Origin: Bacteroides faecis MAJ27
GTDB taxonomy: Bacteria; Bacteroidota; Bacteroidia; Bacteroidales; Bacteroidaceae
Assembly: GCF_900106755.1 (NCBI RefSeq)
Contig: NZ_FNNN01000005.1
Location: 186,001 to 250,000, forward strand
Length of the DNA stretch: 64,000 nt
Direction: 5' to 3'
In this document: positions 8,453 through 16,866 of the stretch, in pieces
Numbering within the stretch: position 1 is the stretch's first letter
How the letters are laid out: each line of letters begins with the position of its first letter
The notes under the pieces: generated by a model
The model's input: only the letters and a program-made list of their open reading frames with translations
Database searches by the model: none
Told to the model about the DNA's origin: nothing
Translations under genes and position numbers: made by a program

Positions 8453-9970
8453 ATGTTTGACAAACACCCTAAAGGACTGATAGCAGCCGCTTTAGCCAAT
8501 CTAGGTGAACGCTTCGGCTTCTATACAATGATGGCAATCCTCGTGCTTTTCCTGCAAGCTAAGTTTGGAATGAATGGAAAAGAAGCAGGATTTATTTATT
8601 CAACTTTTTATTTCTCCATTTACATTCTTGCTTTGGTCGGAGGTATTATTGCCGATAAGACACGAAACTACAAAGGAACTATTTTCACGGGAATCGTGCT
8701 GATGGCAGTGGGGTACCTGTTGCTGGCTATTCCATCTAAGACTCCGGTAGACAATCAGACCTTTTATCTGGTGATCACCTGTGCCAGTTTGTTTGTGATT
8801 GCATTTGGTAACGGATTATTTAAAGGAAATCTGCAGGCTCTGGTAGGGCAGATGTATGATAATCCCCAATATGCAAGTATGCGTGATTCCGGTTTCTCCT
8901 TATTCTATATGTTCATTAATATCGGTGCCATTTTTGCTCCGTTTGCAGCGGTAGGTGTACGTAACTGGTGGTTATCTACTTTCGGTTACAATTATGATGC
9001 CGATCTTCCTGCATTATGTCATGGTCATTTGGCTGGTACGCTGTCACCCGAAGCTACCGAAACATATCATACATTGGTAGAGAAAGCCTCCAGTGTTCCG
9101 GTACAGGATTATACAGCATTTTCATCTGATTATTTGAATGTCTTTACCACAGGTTTCCATTATGCGTTTGGAGTGGCTATCATCGCGATGGTCATTTCTT
9201 TGACGATCTATTTGCTGAATAAGAGAAACTTCCCGGATCCCAGCAAGAAGGCAGCTGCTTCTTCCTCCTCTTCGTCTGCTACTGTAGAAATGAGTATTCA
9301 GGAAGTAAAACAACGTATGTACGCTCTCTTTGCAGTATTCGGAGTCGTTATCTTCTTCTGGTTCTCTTTCCACCAGAACGGTTTGACATTGACTTACTTT
9401 GCAAAAGAATACACTGACCTCAATTTGTTTGGCATGCCTATTTCTGCAGAGTTGTTCCAATCACTGAATCCATTCTTCGTTGTCTTCCTGACTCCTGTGA
9501 TCATGGCAATCTTTGCCAGTCAGCGCAGACGTGGAAAAGAACCTTCTACTCCTAAAAAGATTGCGATTGGTATGGGTATTGCGGCATTAGCCTTTATCGT
9601 AATGGCTGTCGGCTCTTATTTTGCCAATCTACCTTTGCACAAGGATATTATTGCTGTAGGTACTTCACCGGTGAAAGTGACTCCGTTCCTGTTGATGCTG
9701 ACTTATCTGATTCTGACGGTAGCTGAGTTGTACATTTCCCCGTTGGGAATTTCGTTTGTGTCTAAAGTGGCTCCTCCGAAATACCAGGGTATCATGCAGG
9801 GAGGATGGCTAGGTGCAACTGCGCTTGGTAATCAGCTGCTGGTGATCGGTGCTATCCTATACGAATCAATTCCTATCTGGATGACATGGACTGTATTTGT
9901 TGTAGCTTGTACTATTTCAATGTTTACAATGATTTTCATGCTGAAATGGCTGGAACGCGTAGCGAAATAA
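8453..9970 (+). CDS. Proton-dependent oligopeptide transporter (POT/PTR family)
   Basis: An inner-membrane importer of di- and tripeptides driven by protons; 505 aa with about 12-14 membrane helices. The N-terminal 'LGERFGFYTMMAILVLFLQ' carries the family's ExxER-like motif in helix 1, and 'FGNGLFKGNLQALVGQMY' near residue 120 matches the PTR2 signature region. A serine-rich loop (residues about 265-285) separates the two halves. It is a single gene with its own promoter and terminator. Substrate range cannot be read from sequence. Confidence 0.9.
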   Translation: MFDKHPKGLIAAALANLGERFGFYTMMAILVLFLQAKFGMNGKEAGFIYSTFYFSIYILALVGGIIADKTRNYKGTIFTGIVLMAVGYLLLAIPSKTPVDNQTFYLVITCASLFVIAFGNGLFKGNLQALVGQMYDNPQYASMRDSGFSLFYMFINIGAIFAPFAAVGVRNWWLSTFGYNYDADLPALCHGHLAGTLSPEATETYHTLVEKASSVPVQDYTAFSSDYLNVFTTGFHYAFGVAIIAMVISLTIYLLNKRNFPDPSKKAAASSSSSSATVEMSIQEVKQRMYALFAVFGVVIFFWFSFHQNGLTLTYFAKEYTDLNLFGMPISAELFQSLNPFFVVFLTPVIMAIFASQRRRGKEPSTPKKIAIGMGIAALAFIVMAVGSYFANLPLHKDIIAVGTSPVKVTPFLLMLTYLILTVAELYISPLGISFVSKVAPPKYQGIMQGGWLGATALGNQLLVIGAILYESIPIWMTWTVFVVACTISMFTMIFMLKWLERVAK

Positions 9971-9995
9971 GCTTGCGTCAGTAATACATAAAACG

Positions 9996-10044
9996 AATGC
10001 CCCGGAACGGATATTGTCATTCAATCCATGTTCCGGGGCATTTT
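9996..10044. terminator. Terminator between POT transporter and GNAT gene
   Basis: A perfect 13-bp stem, aatgccccggaac (9996-10008) with gttccggggcatt (10030-10042), followed by tt. The two genes converge here, so it may serve both. Confidence 0.85.
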
Positions 10045-10061
10045 GTATATAGCTTTATTTT

Positions 10062-10559
10062 TCAGATATCCAGTCCCATGATATAGTCATTCATGTAATA
10101 TCCGTTGCCAATCGGAAAATCTCCTTCCCGCAACTTTCTCATTCCCATCCGTTCATAAAACAGTAAAGCTTTATTGTCACGGTTCACATTCAGCTCCATT
10201 AAGCAAGGTTCCGGATGTACTTCCTTTATATATTTGATAGCTTCTCTGAATAAAAAGCTGCCGCAGTGCGCGCCTTGAAAATAGGGGAGAACATAAATTT
10301 TCTGAAGATGGAATACATTTTCTTCCTGTTGTTGTACAGAGACGTAGCCGCAGGGCTCGCACTCTTCATACGCGATAAAATAAACATGGCCTTCTTCTTC
10401 CATTTGTTTCCGGATATTTTCGGGAGAGTACATCCAGTCCATCATATAATCCAGTTGTTCGGGAGATAAGATCTCTTTATAAGTAGCGGGAAATACTTCA
10501 CCCGCCATTTGGTTGATCAGTCCGCAATCATCTGTGGTTGCTTTTCGAATAGTAAACAT
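10062..10559 (-). CDS. GNAT family N-acetyltransferase
   Basis: A 165-aa acetyl-CoA-dependent acetyltransferase. It starts MFTIRKATTDDCGLINQMA, a typical GNAT strand 1/helix 1, and has the acetyl-CoA loop region 'QKIYVLPYFQGAHCGSFLF' near residue 90-108, followed by 'LNVNRDNKALLFYERMGM', the conserved C-terminal motif of RimI-like members. The substrate is unknown. An upstream in-frame ATG (10595) overlaps the promoter -7 box, so the start at 10559 is preferred. Confidence 0.9.
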   Translation of the reverse strand: MFTIRKATTDDCGLINQMAGEVFPATYKEILSPEQLDYMMDWMYSPENIRKQMEEEGHVYFIAYEECEPCGYVSVQQQEENVFHLQKIYVLPYFQGAHCGSFLFREAIKYIKEVHPEPCLMELNVNRDNKALLFYERMGMRKLREGDFPIGNGYYMNDYIMGLDI

Positions 10560-10591
10560 ATGTATTTTCTTTTTTGTGGTTTTTTTGAGTT

Positions 10592-10600
10592 GCAAATATA
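10592..10600 (-). promoter_or_regulatory. -7 element for the GNAT gene
   Basis: The minus strand reads TATATTTGC, a perfect TAnnTTTGC. The -33 side is weak. It supports the ATG at 10559 as the start. Confidence 0.45.
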
Positions 10601-10661
10601 GCGATTATTTCTTTTTATAATAAGGTGGTAACTTCTTAATGGTTTAATTATTATTAAATTA

Positions 10662-10686
10662 TAGTACTTTGCAATGCAAGGTACTA
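10662..10686 (+). promoter_or_regulatory. Palindrome over the padR promoter (candidate PadR operator)
   Basis: The 25-bp stretch from tagtactttgca to ggtacta is a near-perfect palindrome: only one position per arm and the central base break symmetry. It overlaps a -7-like TAC-TTTGC and lies about 40 bp before the padR ATG. This placement fits an autorepressor operator. The binding protein is inferred. Confidence 0.6.
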
Positions 10687-10727
10687 AAGTAATGCATATA
10701 TTTGTTCTGTCAAAAAGAAAAAGAACA

Positions 10728-11054
10728 ATGAATGTAGACAATGTAAAATCTCAGATGAGAAAAGGCATGTTAGAGTATTGTATCATGCTTTTACTTCACA
10801 AAGAGCCGGCCTATGCTTCTGACATTATTCAGAAGTTGAAAGAGGCGCAGCTGATTGTGGTGGAGGGTACCTTATATCCATTGCTGACACGTTTGAAGAA
10901 TGACGATTTGTTGAGTTATGAATGGGTAGAATCCACGCAAGGTCCACCTCGTAAGTACTATAAGCTTACAGAAAAAGGAGAAGCCTTTTTAGGCGAGCTA
11001 GAGCTGTCCTGGAAGGAGCTGAATGAAACAGTGAATCATATTGCTAGTAGATAA
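10728..11054 (+). CDS. PadR family transcriptional regulator
   Basis: A 108-aa winged-helix repressor. 'KGMLEYCIMLLLHKEPAYASDIIQKL' is the PadR N-terminal helix-turn-helix, 'VEGTLYPLLTRLKNDDLLSYEW' the recognition helix and wing start, and 'GPPRKYYKLTEKGEAFL' the PadR wing signature. It is 21 bp upstream of the PspC-domain gene and surely cotranscribed; PadR-PspC pairs are frequent in Bacteroidetes. The ATG at 10728 is used because the longer frame (from 10674) runs through the promoter palindrome. Confidence 0.92.
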   Translation: MNVDNVKSQMRKGMLEYCIMLLLHKEPAYASDIIQKLKEAQLIVVEGTLYPLLTRLKNDDLLSYEWVESTQGPPRKYYKLTEKGEAFLGELELSWKELNETVNHIASR

Positions 11055-11075
11055 TTCGATAAAGAAGAAATAATA

Positions 11076-12170
11076 ATGAAAAAAACATTGACTGTAAATT
11101 TAGGAGGAACTGTCTATCATATAGATGATGATGCCTACCGTCTGTTGGACAACTATCTGGCCAACCTGAAACATTATTTTCGCAAACAGGAGGGAGCGGA
11201 AGAGATTGTGAATGATATCGAGATTCGTATTGCCGAGTTGTTTGCCGAGAAAGTGTCTGCAGGGAAGCAAGTCATTACCCTTGCCGATGTAGAGGAAATC
11301 ATAGCCCGGGTAGGCAAGCCGGAGGACTTTGGTGTATCTGACGACGAATCTGAACCTCGTAAAAAGGAGCAGGCTGCTTCTGCCGGTCAGGGATATACAC
11401 GGACTGCCACTACCCGTCGCTTGTTCCGTGATCCGGATAATAAACTGCTGGGAGGTGTGGCTTCGGGGCTGGCCGCTTATTTTGACTGGGATATAACGCT
11501 GGTACGCATCTTGATGATTGTCCTGTTGTTCGTTCCTTATTGTCCGATGATTATTCTTTATATTATAGGATGGATTATCATTCCCGAAGCACGTACGGCA
11601 GCCGAAAAACTGAGCATGCGTGGGGAAGCGGTGACCATTGAGAATATAGGTAAAACGGTGACAGACGGTTTTGAACGGGTTGCCGACGGAGTGAATAACT
11701 TTGTGAACTCAGATAAGCCACGCACCTTTCTACAGAAAGTAGGCGATGTATTTGTGACGATAGCTGCCATTATTCTCAAGATATTCCTGATTGCCCTTAT
11801 CATTATTTGCTGCCCGATATTGTTCGTGCTAGCGGTGTTGATAGTGGCGTTGGTGTTTGTGGTGATTGCTGCACTCATTGGCGGAGGAGCTATACTTTAT
11901 GAGATGCTTCCGGCTATCGACTGGACTCCTATAGCCACCGTATCTCCTATAATGACATTGCTGGGTACCATCTCAGGAATTGCCTTGATAGCTATTCCGT
12001 TAGGAGCCTTCCTGTATACCATTTTTCGTCAGTTGTTCCATTGGTCACCGATGGGAACCGGTCTGAAATGGTCTCTGTTTATCCTGTGGGTACTGGGGCT
12101 TGTCATCGTAATTATTAATTTGTCAGCTCTCGGATGGCAGTTGCCGTTGTATGGCCTGCACTGCTTTTAA
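11076..12170 (+). CDS. PspC-domain envelope-stress membrane protein
   Basis: A 364-aa inner-membrane protein. The N-terminal 100 residues are a soluble domain typical of Bacteroidetes PspC proteins ('YHIDDDAYRLLDNYLANLKHY'). The PspC domain follows at about residues 110-165 ('DNKLLGGVASGLAAYFDWD' plus a helix ending 'IIGWIIIPE'). More helices follow at about 225-270 and 295-355. PspC proteins respond to membrane stress. It is in an operon with the PadR regulator, which probably represses it. Confidence 0.88.
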   Translation: MKKTLTVNLGGTVYHIDDDAYRLLDNYLANLKHYFRKQEGAEEIVNDIEIRIAELFAEKVSAGKQVITLADVEEIIARVGKPEDFGVSDDESEPRKKEQAASAGQGYTRTATTRRLFRDPDNKLLGGVASGLAAYFDWDITLVRILMIVLLFVPYCPMIILYIIGWIIIPEARTAAEKLSMRGEAVTIENIGKTVTDGFERVADGVNNFVNSDKPRTFLQKVGDVFVTIAAIILKIFLIALIIICCPILFVLAVLIVALVFVVIAALIGGGAILYEMLPAIDWTPIATVSPIMTLLGTISGIALIAIPLGAFLYTIFRQLFHWSPMGTGLKWSLFILWVLGLVIVIINLSALGWQLPLYGLHCF

Positions 12171-12220
12171 TGTAAGATTGTTCTATTAAAAAAGAATAAT
12201 ATTTATTCTTTTTCTGAGAA

Positions 12221-12256
12221 ATGTACCCCGATAGTGTGTCCGGGGTACATTTTTTG
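12221..12256 (+). terminator. Terminator after the PspC gene
   Basis: A perfect 10-bp stem, atgtaccccg (12221-12230) with cggggtacat (12241-12250), followed directly by T5. Confidence 0.9.
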
Positions 12257-12323
12257 TTTGTCTTTCTTTCTAAATCGAGATTTTTAATTAAGTTTGTAAT
12301 AGCTTATTCAATAGATAAAGAAA

Positions 12324-13322
12324 ATGGGTGAACATATATGTTTCAGGCGAAACGAACGTTTGGCTACCGTCAATCCTTATTGGAGAGGAAATCCGATGGT
12401 GCGCGGACGTTTTTTTAACAGGCAACACCGTTTCCGCCCCGGTATGGGAAGTGTGCTGAAATGGCGTCTGTCTCCCAATCCTCAGCGGAAAGAAAAGAAG
12501 ACAGTGAAGTGGGACCCCAAAGTCTGCTATCTTCGTTCGCTGGATGCTGTGGTGGGAGATTCTTTAATATGGTTGGGGCATAATTCCTTTTTTCTTCAGC
12601 TGGCAGGTAAAAGAATCATGTTCGATCCGGTTTTCGGGAGCATCCCTTTTGTGAAGAGACAAAGTGAATTTCCTGCCAATCCCGACATTTTTACAGGAAT
12701 TGATTACCTGCTCATTAGTCATGATCATTTTGACCATCTGGATAAACAGAGCATAACCCGTCTGCTGAATAACAATCCGCAAATGAAACTGTTTTGTGGG
12801 TTGGGAACCGGAGAATTGATACAAAGTTGGTTTCCGGAAATGAAGGTGATTGAGGCCGGCTGGTATCAGCAACTGGAAGATGAAGAACTGAAAATAACGT
12901 TTTTGCCGGCACAGCACTGGAGCAAACGTTCCGTGCGTGACGGAGGGCAGCGGTTGTGGGGCGCTTTCATGTTGCAGGGACATGGTGTCTCTCTTTATTA
13001 TAGTGGAGATACAGGATATTCTAGCCATTTCCGGGAAATCCCGGAACTGTTCGGAGCTCCGGATTATGCTTTGCTGGGTATCGGCGCGTATAAACCCCGC
13101 TGGTTCATGCGTCCCAATCATATCTCTCCTTATGAATCACTGACTGCCTCCGAAGAGATGCGGGCAGGAATTACCATTCCGATGCATTATGGTACATTTG
13201 ATTTATCAGACGAACCTTTGCATGATCCGCCTAAAGTATTTGCAGCAGAAGCAAAAAAAAGAAAGATCCGTGTGGAAATCCCTTATCTGGGAGAAATCGT
13301 AAAACTGAGTAAAAGAAAGTAA
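12324..13322 (+). CDS. Metallo-beta-lactamase-fold hydrolase (NAPE-PLD/UlaG-like)
   Basis: A 332-aa cytoplasmic enzyme with the metal-binding motif 'SHDHFDHLD' (HxHxDH type) near residue 135, later 'LPAQHWSKRS' and 'YYSGDTGYS', which supply a histidine and the bridging aspartate, and a final 'HYGTFD' histidine. The extended N-terminus with 'NPYWRGNPMVRGRF' resembles the NAPE-PLD-like group, not beta-lactamases proper. The substrate is unknown. It is 20 bp upstream of the flavin reductase gene. Confidence 0.82.
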   Translation: MGEHICFRRNERLATVNPYWRGNPMVRGRFFNRQHRFRPGMGSVLKWRLSPNPQRKEKKTVKWDPKVCYLRSLDAVVGDSLIWLGHNSFFLQLAGKRIMFDPVFGSIPFVKRQSEFPANPDIFTGIDYLLISHDHFDHLDKQSITRLLNNNPQMKLFCGLGTGELIQSWFPEMKVIEAGWYQQLEDEELKITFLPAQHWSKRSVRDGGQRLWGAFMLQGHGVSLYYSGDTGYSSHFREIPELFGAPDYALLGIGAYKPRWFMRPNHISPYESLTASEEMRAGITIPMHYGTFDLSDEPLHDPPKVFAAEAKKRKIRVEIPYLGEIVKLSKRK

Positions 13323-13342
13323 TTATAAAACGAACTAAAGAG

Positions 13343-13852
13343 ATGAAGAAGTTAGAAGTAAAAGACCTGAAAGAAAATTTCTTTGAGGCGATTGGTAAAG
13401 AATGGATGTTGGTTACTGCCGGTACAAAAGAGAAATTCAATACAATGACAGCCAGTTGGGGTGGTATTGGGTGGCTTTGGAATAAGCCTGTTGCTTTTGT
13501 TTTTATTCGTCCCGAACGATATACATACGAGTTTATAGAGAAAAGTGATTATCTGACGCTTTCCTTTTTGGGAGAAGCCAACAAAAAGGTCCATGCAATT
13601 TGTGGCTCAAAATCCGGTCGTGATATGGACAAAGTGAAAGCAACCGGACTGAAACCTGTATTTACAGAACAGGGCAATGTGTTTTTTGAACAAGCCCGCC
13701 TGATTTTGGAATGCAAAAAACTTTATGCGGACAATATTAAACCGGATTGCTTCCTCGATAAGGAATCTATAGAAAAATGGTATGGCGGTGCTCATGGAGG
13801 TTTCCATAAGATGTATATAGTAGAAATTGAAAATATTTGGGAGGGAGATTAA
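13343..13852 (+). CDS. Flavin reductase family protein
   Basis: A 169-aa FMN-binding split-barrel protein. 'WMLVTAGTKEKFNTMTASWGG' near residues 22-42 is the typical FMN-binding start of this family, and 'AFVFIRPERYTYEFIEKSD' continues it. Members use FMN to reduce flavins or act as flavoenzymes of unknown substrate. Second gene after the MBL-fold hydrolase, probably one operon. Its stop codon lies in the loop of the terminator. Confidence 0.88.
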   Translation: MKKLEVKDLKENFFEAIGKEWMLVTAGTKEKFNTMTASWGGIGWLWNKPVAFVFIRPERYTYEFIEKSDYLTLSFLGEANKKVHAICGSKSGRDMDKVKATGLKPVFTEQGNVFFEQARLILECKKLYADNIKPDCFLDKESIEKWYGGAHGGFHKMYIVEIENIWEGD

Positions 13853-13870
13853 TTCTCCCTTTTTTTATTT
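13842..13870 (+). terminator. Terminator overlapping the flavin reductase stop codon
   Basis: The stem agggaga (13842-13848) and tctccct (13854-13860) is followed by a long T run; the loop holds the TAA stop. Confidence 0.85.
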
Positions 13871-13884
13871 TTTATCGGTAAAAC

Positions 13885-13916
13885 TTTGACAAGTGATATA
13901 AATATTATACATTTGC
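13885..13916 (+). promoter_or_regulatory. Promoter of the small lipoprotein gene
   Basis: TTTG at 13885-13888 and TACATTTGC at 13908-13916 with a 19-bp spacer are a textbook Bacteroides promoter. Confidence 0.75.
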
Positions 13917-13956
13917 CCTAAACTAAACTATTGTAACACAACTAAAACTAAGCGTT

Positions 13957-14616
13957 ATGAAAACAAAAATGTTCTTTCTTGCAGGTATCTGCGCTGCACT
14001 CGCAGCTTGTAGTAGTGATTCGGATGAAGTGTCTTCTTCTCCATCCAATGCTCCGGCGATATTAGAGGTCGTTTCCTATAAGTTTGTGCAGGAGGAAACG
14101 GATGTGGTAGAGTGGATAGAAGGAGAGGTGCAAGTACTACAACATGTTGAGAATAATAAGAGCACACCTCTTCCAATGGAGTATAAATCGGAAGAAAGGT
14201 ATAAGGATTATTCTTTATTTGTATTAACGGATGGCGTATTGCCAAATAAAGTTGAAAACTTGGAGGATTTAAAGATTAGTGTACCTATCGTAGATACCAA
14301 AGGAAAACTTTTTTATAGTGGTGGAGTAGAAACTCCATTGATTTTTGGACGTCAACAAGCTGTAGAAAATGGAGACCGTTCCGTTGAACGTATCAGCTAT
14401 ACAGTTCCACCCTATTCTATTTATGAAATAACGAGGCATGACTGCGGATATAAATGTACATTAACTTTTTATATAACTCTAAGAGATTTAAATACTGATA
14501 AAAAATATCCATTGAAAGGTAAATGGACAGGGATACAGTTTAATAGTTTACGTAAGACTTTGTCTGATGTTACTGATAAGTCGTCTGTAAATTATGTAAA
14601 TTATGAGATAGAATAA
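13957..14616 (+). CDS. Hypothetical lipoprotein
   Basis: A 219-aa protein with a lipoprotein signal (MKTKMFFLAGICAALAAC, Cys18) and a Ser/Asp-rich linker after it, 'SSDSDEVSSSPS'. The remainder looks beta-rich ('FSYKFVQEE'-like strands), with no motif recognised. The Ser/Asp stretch just after the Cys could act as a surface-export signal. Its own promoter and terminator make it a single-gene unit. Its function is unknown. Confidence 0.75.
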   Translation: MKTKMFFLAGICAALAACSSDSDEVSSSPSNAPAILEVVSYKFVQEETDVVEWIEGEVQVLQHVENNKSTPLPMEYKSEERYKDYSLFVLTDGVLPNKVENLEDLKISVPIVDTKGKLFYSGGVETPLIFGRQQAVENGDRSVERISYTVPPYSIYEITRHDCGYKCTLTFYITLRDLNTDKKYPLKGKWTGIQFNSLRKTLSDVTDKSSVNYVNYEIE

Positions 14617-14640
14617 TTTCAGATAATAGTTACAATAAGA

Positions 14641-14686
14641 ATGTCCTATATGCTGACTAATGAAAGCTGCATATAGGACATTTTAT
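14641..14686. terminator. Terminator between lipoprotein and S9 peptidase
   Basis: A perfect 13-bp stem, atgtcctatatgc (14641-14653) and gcatataggacat (14669-14681), then ttt. The neighbouring genes converge. Confidence 0.88.
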
Positions 14687-14720
14687 TTAATGATCATTTT
14701 TAGAATGATCTTTGTTTAAA

Positions 14721-16820
14721 CTATTGCTTGTTTGATTTCAGCCATTTATCCAGCCACTCAAAGAAAGTGCGTTGCCACAAGACACCATTCTGCGGTTTCA
14801 GTACCCAATGGTTCTCGTCCGGATAAATCAGTAACTCGGCAGGTACACCACGTATTACAGCGGCATCAAATGCAGCCATAGCCTGATTAGCCAGAATACG
14901 GAAATCTTTCTCTCCATGAATACAGAGAATCGGAGTATCCCATTTATCTACGAATAGGTGAGGGGAGTTGGCGAAAGTGCGCTGTGCTACCGGATTTTGT
15001 TTTTCCCAGTATGCGCCACCCATATCCCAGTTGGCAAACCATTTTTCTTCTGTTTCCAGATATTGCATTTCCATATTGAAGATTCCGTCGTGAGCGATAA
15101 AGGCTTTGAAGCGTTTGTCATGATGACCGGCTAACCAATATACGGAGAATCCTCCGAAACTAGCGCCAACACATCCCAGACGGTCTTTATCTACATACGA
15201 TTCTTTAGCCATCTCATCGATAGCAGTGAAGTAGTCTTTCATACACTGACCGCCATAATCACCGCTAATCTGTTCATTCCATTCCACTCCGAATCCCGGC
15301 AGTCCGCGACGGTTCGGGGCTACAATGATATAGTCGTTGGCAGCCATAATCTGGAAATTCCAACGATAAGACCAGAACTGGCTTACCGGACTCTGAGGGC
15401 CACCTTCGCAGAACAATAGTGTCGGATATTTCTTATTCGGATCGAACTGGGGAGGATAGATTACCCATGTCAGCATATCCTTGCCATCCGTCGTTTTCAT
15501 CCAGCGACCTTCTACCTTGCCCATTTCCAACTGATCATAGATCTGCTTATTCTCCTGCGTCAATTGAGTAGCAGAACCATCCAGTGCTACGGCATAGATT
15601 TCGTCGCCCATGCTCATAGAATGACGTTTGGCAATTAGTTTGTCGCCAAAGAGCGCTACCCCTTCGTAATCATACATTCCCGAAGTGATCGCTTTCACAG
15701 AGTCATTTGTCAGGTCAAGAGAGTAAATCTGAGTTTCTCCATGCCACACACCTGTAAAATAGATTGTCTTGGCATCATTTCCCCAGATAAACGCATCTAC
15801 ATTAGACTCAAATGCCTTGCTGACAAAACGTTTCTCACCGGTTTCCAGATTCATGATAAACAAGCGGTTCAGATCAGCTTCGTAACCGTCACGCTCCATG
15901 CTTTGCCATGCAATATACTTGCCATCCGGAGAATATTGCGGGTTGGTGTCATATCCCTTGTTTTCTTCGGTGATATTATCCGTTTTCTTTGTATTCAGAT
16001 CATACACATAAATATCCGAATTGGTAGAAATCGCATATTCCAGCCCCGTTTTTTTACGACAGGTATAAGCCACTTTGTCCGAAGTCACATTCCATGCCAG
16101 TTGTTCAATACCGCCCCAAGGCTTCATCGGACTTTCGTATGGTTCTCCTTCCAGTATATCTACGATATTGGAAATACCGTTGCCGTCAAAATCGGCCACA
16201 AAAGGATGTGGTGCAGTGGTCACCCACTCATCCCAGTGTTTATACATCAGATCGGTGATGATAATACCGGTAGCTTTCGGCAGATCCGGATGCTTGTCGG
16301 CAGTACTTTCTTTGGTTTTCACTTGCGATATAAACAGTAGTTTCTTGCCGTCCGGTGAGATTGAATAACCTTCAATGTCTCCGTCGTAGTTGGTCAGTTG
16401 TTTGCGACCGCTACCGTCCGGGTTCATTTCATACAGCTGGCTGCTTCCGTTGTCGTTGCTCAGGAAAGCCAGCTTCGTTCCTCCTTTGATCCAGGTCACT
16501 TCATTTTCCTGATAAGGAGTGCGGGTGATCTGCCGGTTGTCGCTGCCGTCCGCGTTCATGACGAATACTTCGCGATTACTCTTGTTTTCCGGTACACTGT
16601 AGTATGCTACCGTATACGCAATTTTCTTTCCGTCGGGCGATACCGCCAATCCTCCGATACGTCCCATTGCCCAAAGAGCTTCAGGCGTCATGCGCTTCCC
16701 TTCGATCTTAATATCGGATTTTTCGATAAGCACCTGATCCGTTTTGCCTGCGTCTTTTGTTCCGCCGCAGGCAGCTAACAACATTGCTGCCGACATCATA
16801 AATAGATTTGCTTGTCTCAT
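14721..16820 (-). CDS. S9 family prolyl oligopeptidase-like lipoprotein
   Basis: A 699-aa serine peptidase of the prolyl oligopeptidase/dipeptidyl peptidase group, exported as a lipoprotein (MRQANLFMMSAAMLLAAC, Cys18). Residues about 45-430 are beta-propeller repeats of the TolB/PD40 type ('ISPDGKKLLF', 'YSPDGKYIAW'). The C-terminal alpha/beta hydrolase domain has the nucleophile Ser554 in 'GASFGGF', and the His in 'DENHWVL' close to the end; 'HGEKDFRI' supplies the Asp. It likely trims peptides in the periplasm. It is transcribed alone, with a -7-like TATCTTCGC upstream (16845-16853). Confidence 0.92.
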   Translation of the reverse strand: MRQANLFMMSAAMLLAACGGTKDAGKTDQVLIEKSDIKIEGKRMTPEALWAMGRIGGLAVSPDGKKIAYTVAYYSVPENKSNREVFVMNADGSDNRQITRTPYQENEVTWIKGGTKLAFLSNDNGSSQLYEMNPDGSGRKQLTNYDGDIEGYSISPDGKKLLFISQVKTKESTADKHPDLPKATGIIITDLMYKHWDEWVTTAPHPFVADFDGNGISNIVDILEGEPYESPMKPWGGIEQLAWNVTSDKVAYTCRKKTGLEYAISTNSDIYVYDLNTKKTDNITEENKGYDTNPQYSPDGKYIAWQSMERDGYEADLNRLFIMNLETGEKRFVSKAFESNVDAFIWGNDAKTIYFTGVWHGETQIYSLDLTNDSVKAITSGMYDYEGVALFGDKLIAKRHSMSMGDEIYAVALDGSATQLTQENKQIYDQLEMGKVEGRWMKTTDGKDMLTWVIYPPQFDPNKKYPTLLFCEGGPQSPVSQFWSYRWNFQIMAANDYIIVAPNRRGLPGFGVEWNEQISGDYGGQCMKDYFTAIDEMAKESYVDKDRLGCVGASFGGFSVYWLAGHHDKRFKAFIAHDGIFNMEMQYLETEEKWFANWDMGGAYWEKQNPVAQRTFANSPHLFVDKWDTPILCIHGEKDFRILANQAMAAFDAAVIRGVPAELLIYPDENHWVLKPQNGVLWQRTFFEWLDKWLKSNKQ

Positions 16821-16844
16821 ATTTTATAAAATGTTTATTTTCTT

Positions 16845-16853
16845 GCGAAGATA
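16845..16853 (-). promoter_or_regulatory. Candidate -7 element for the S9 peptidase
   Basis: The minus strand reads TATCTTCGC, one base off TAnnTTTGC, about 25 bp before the ATG. Confidence 0.3.
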
Positions 16854-16866
16854 ATGAAAAAAGAAT

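Noticed and set aside
15741..16340. 199-codon frame on the + strand
   Set aside because: It is antisense to the well-supported S9 peptidase and has no family features or ribosome-binding context.
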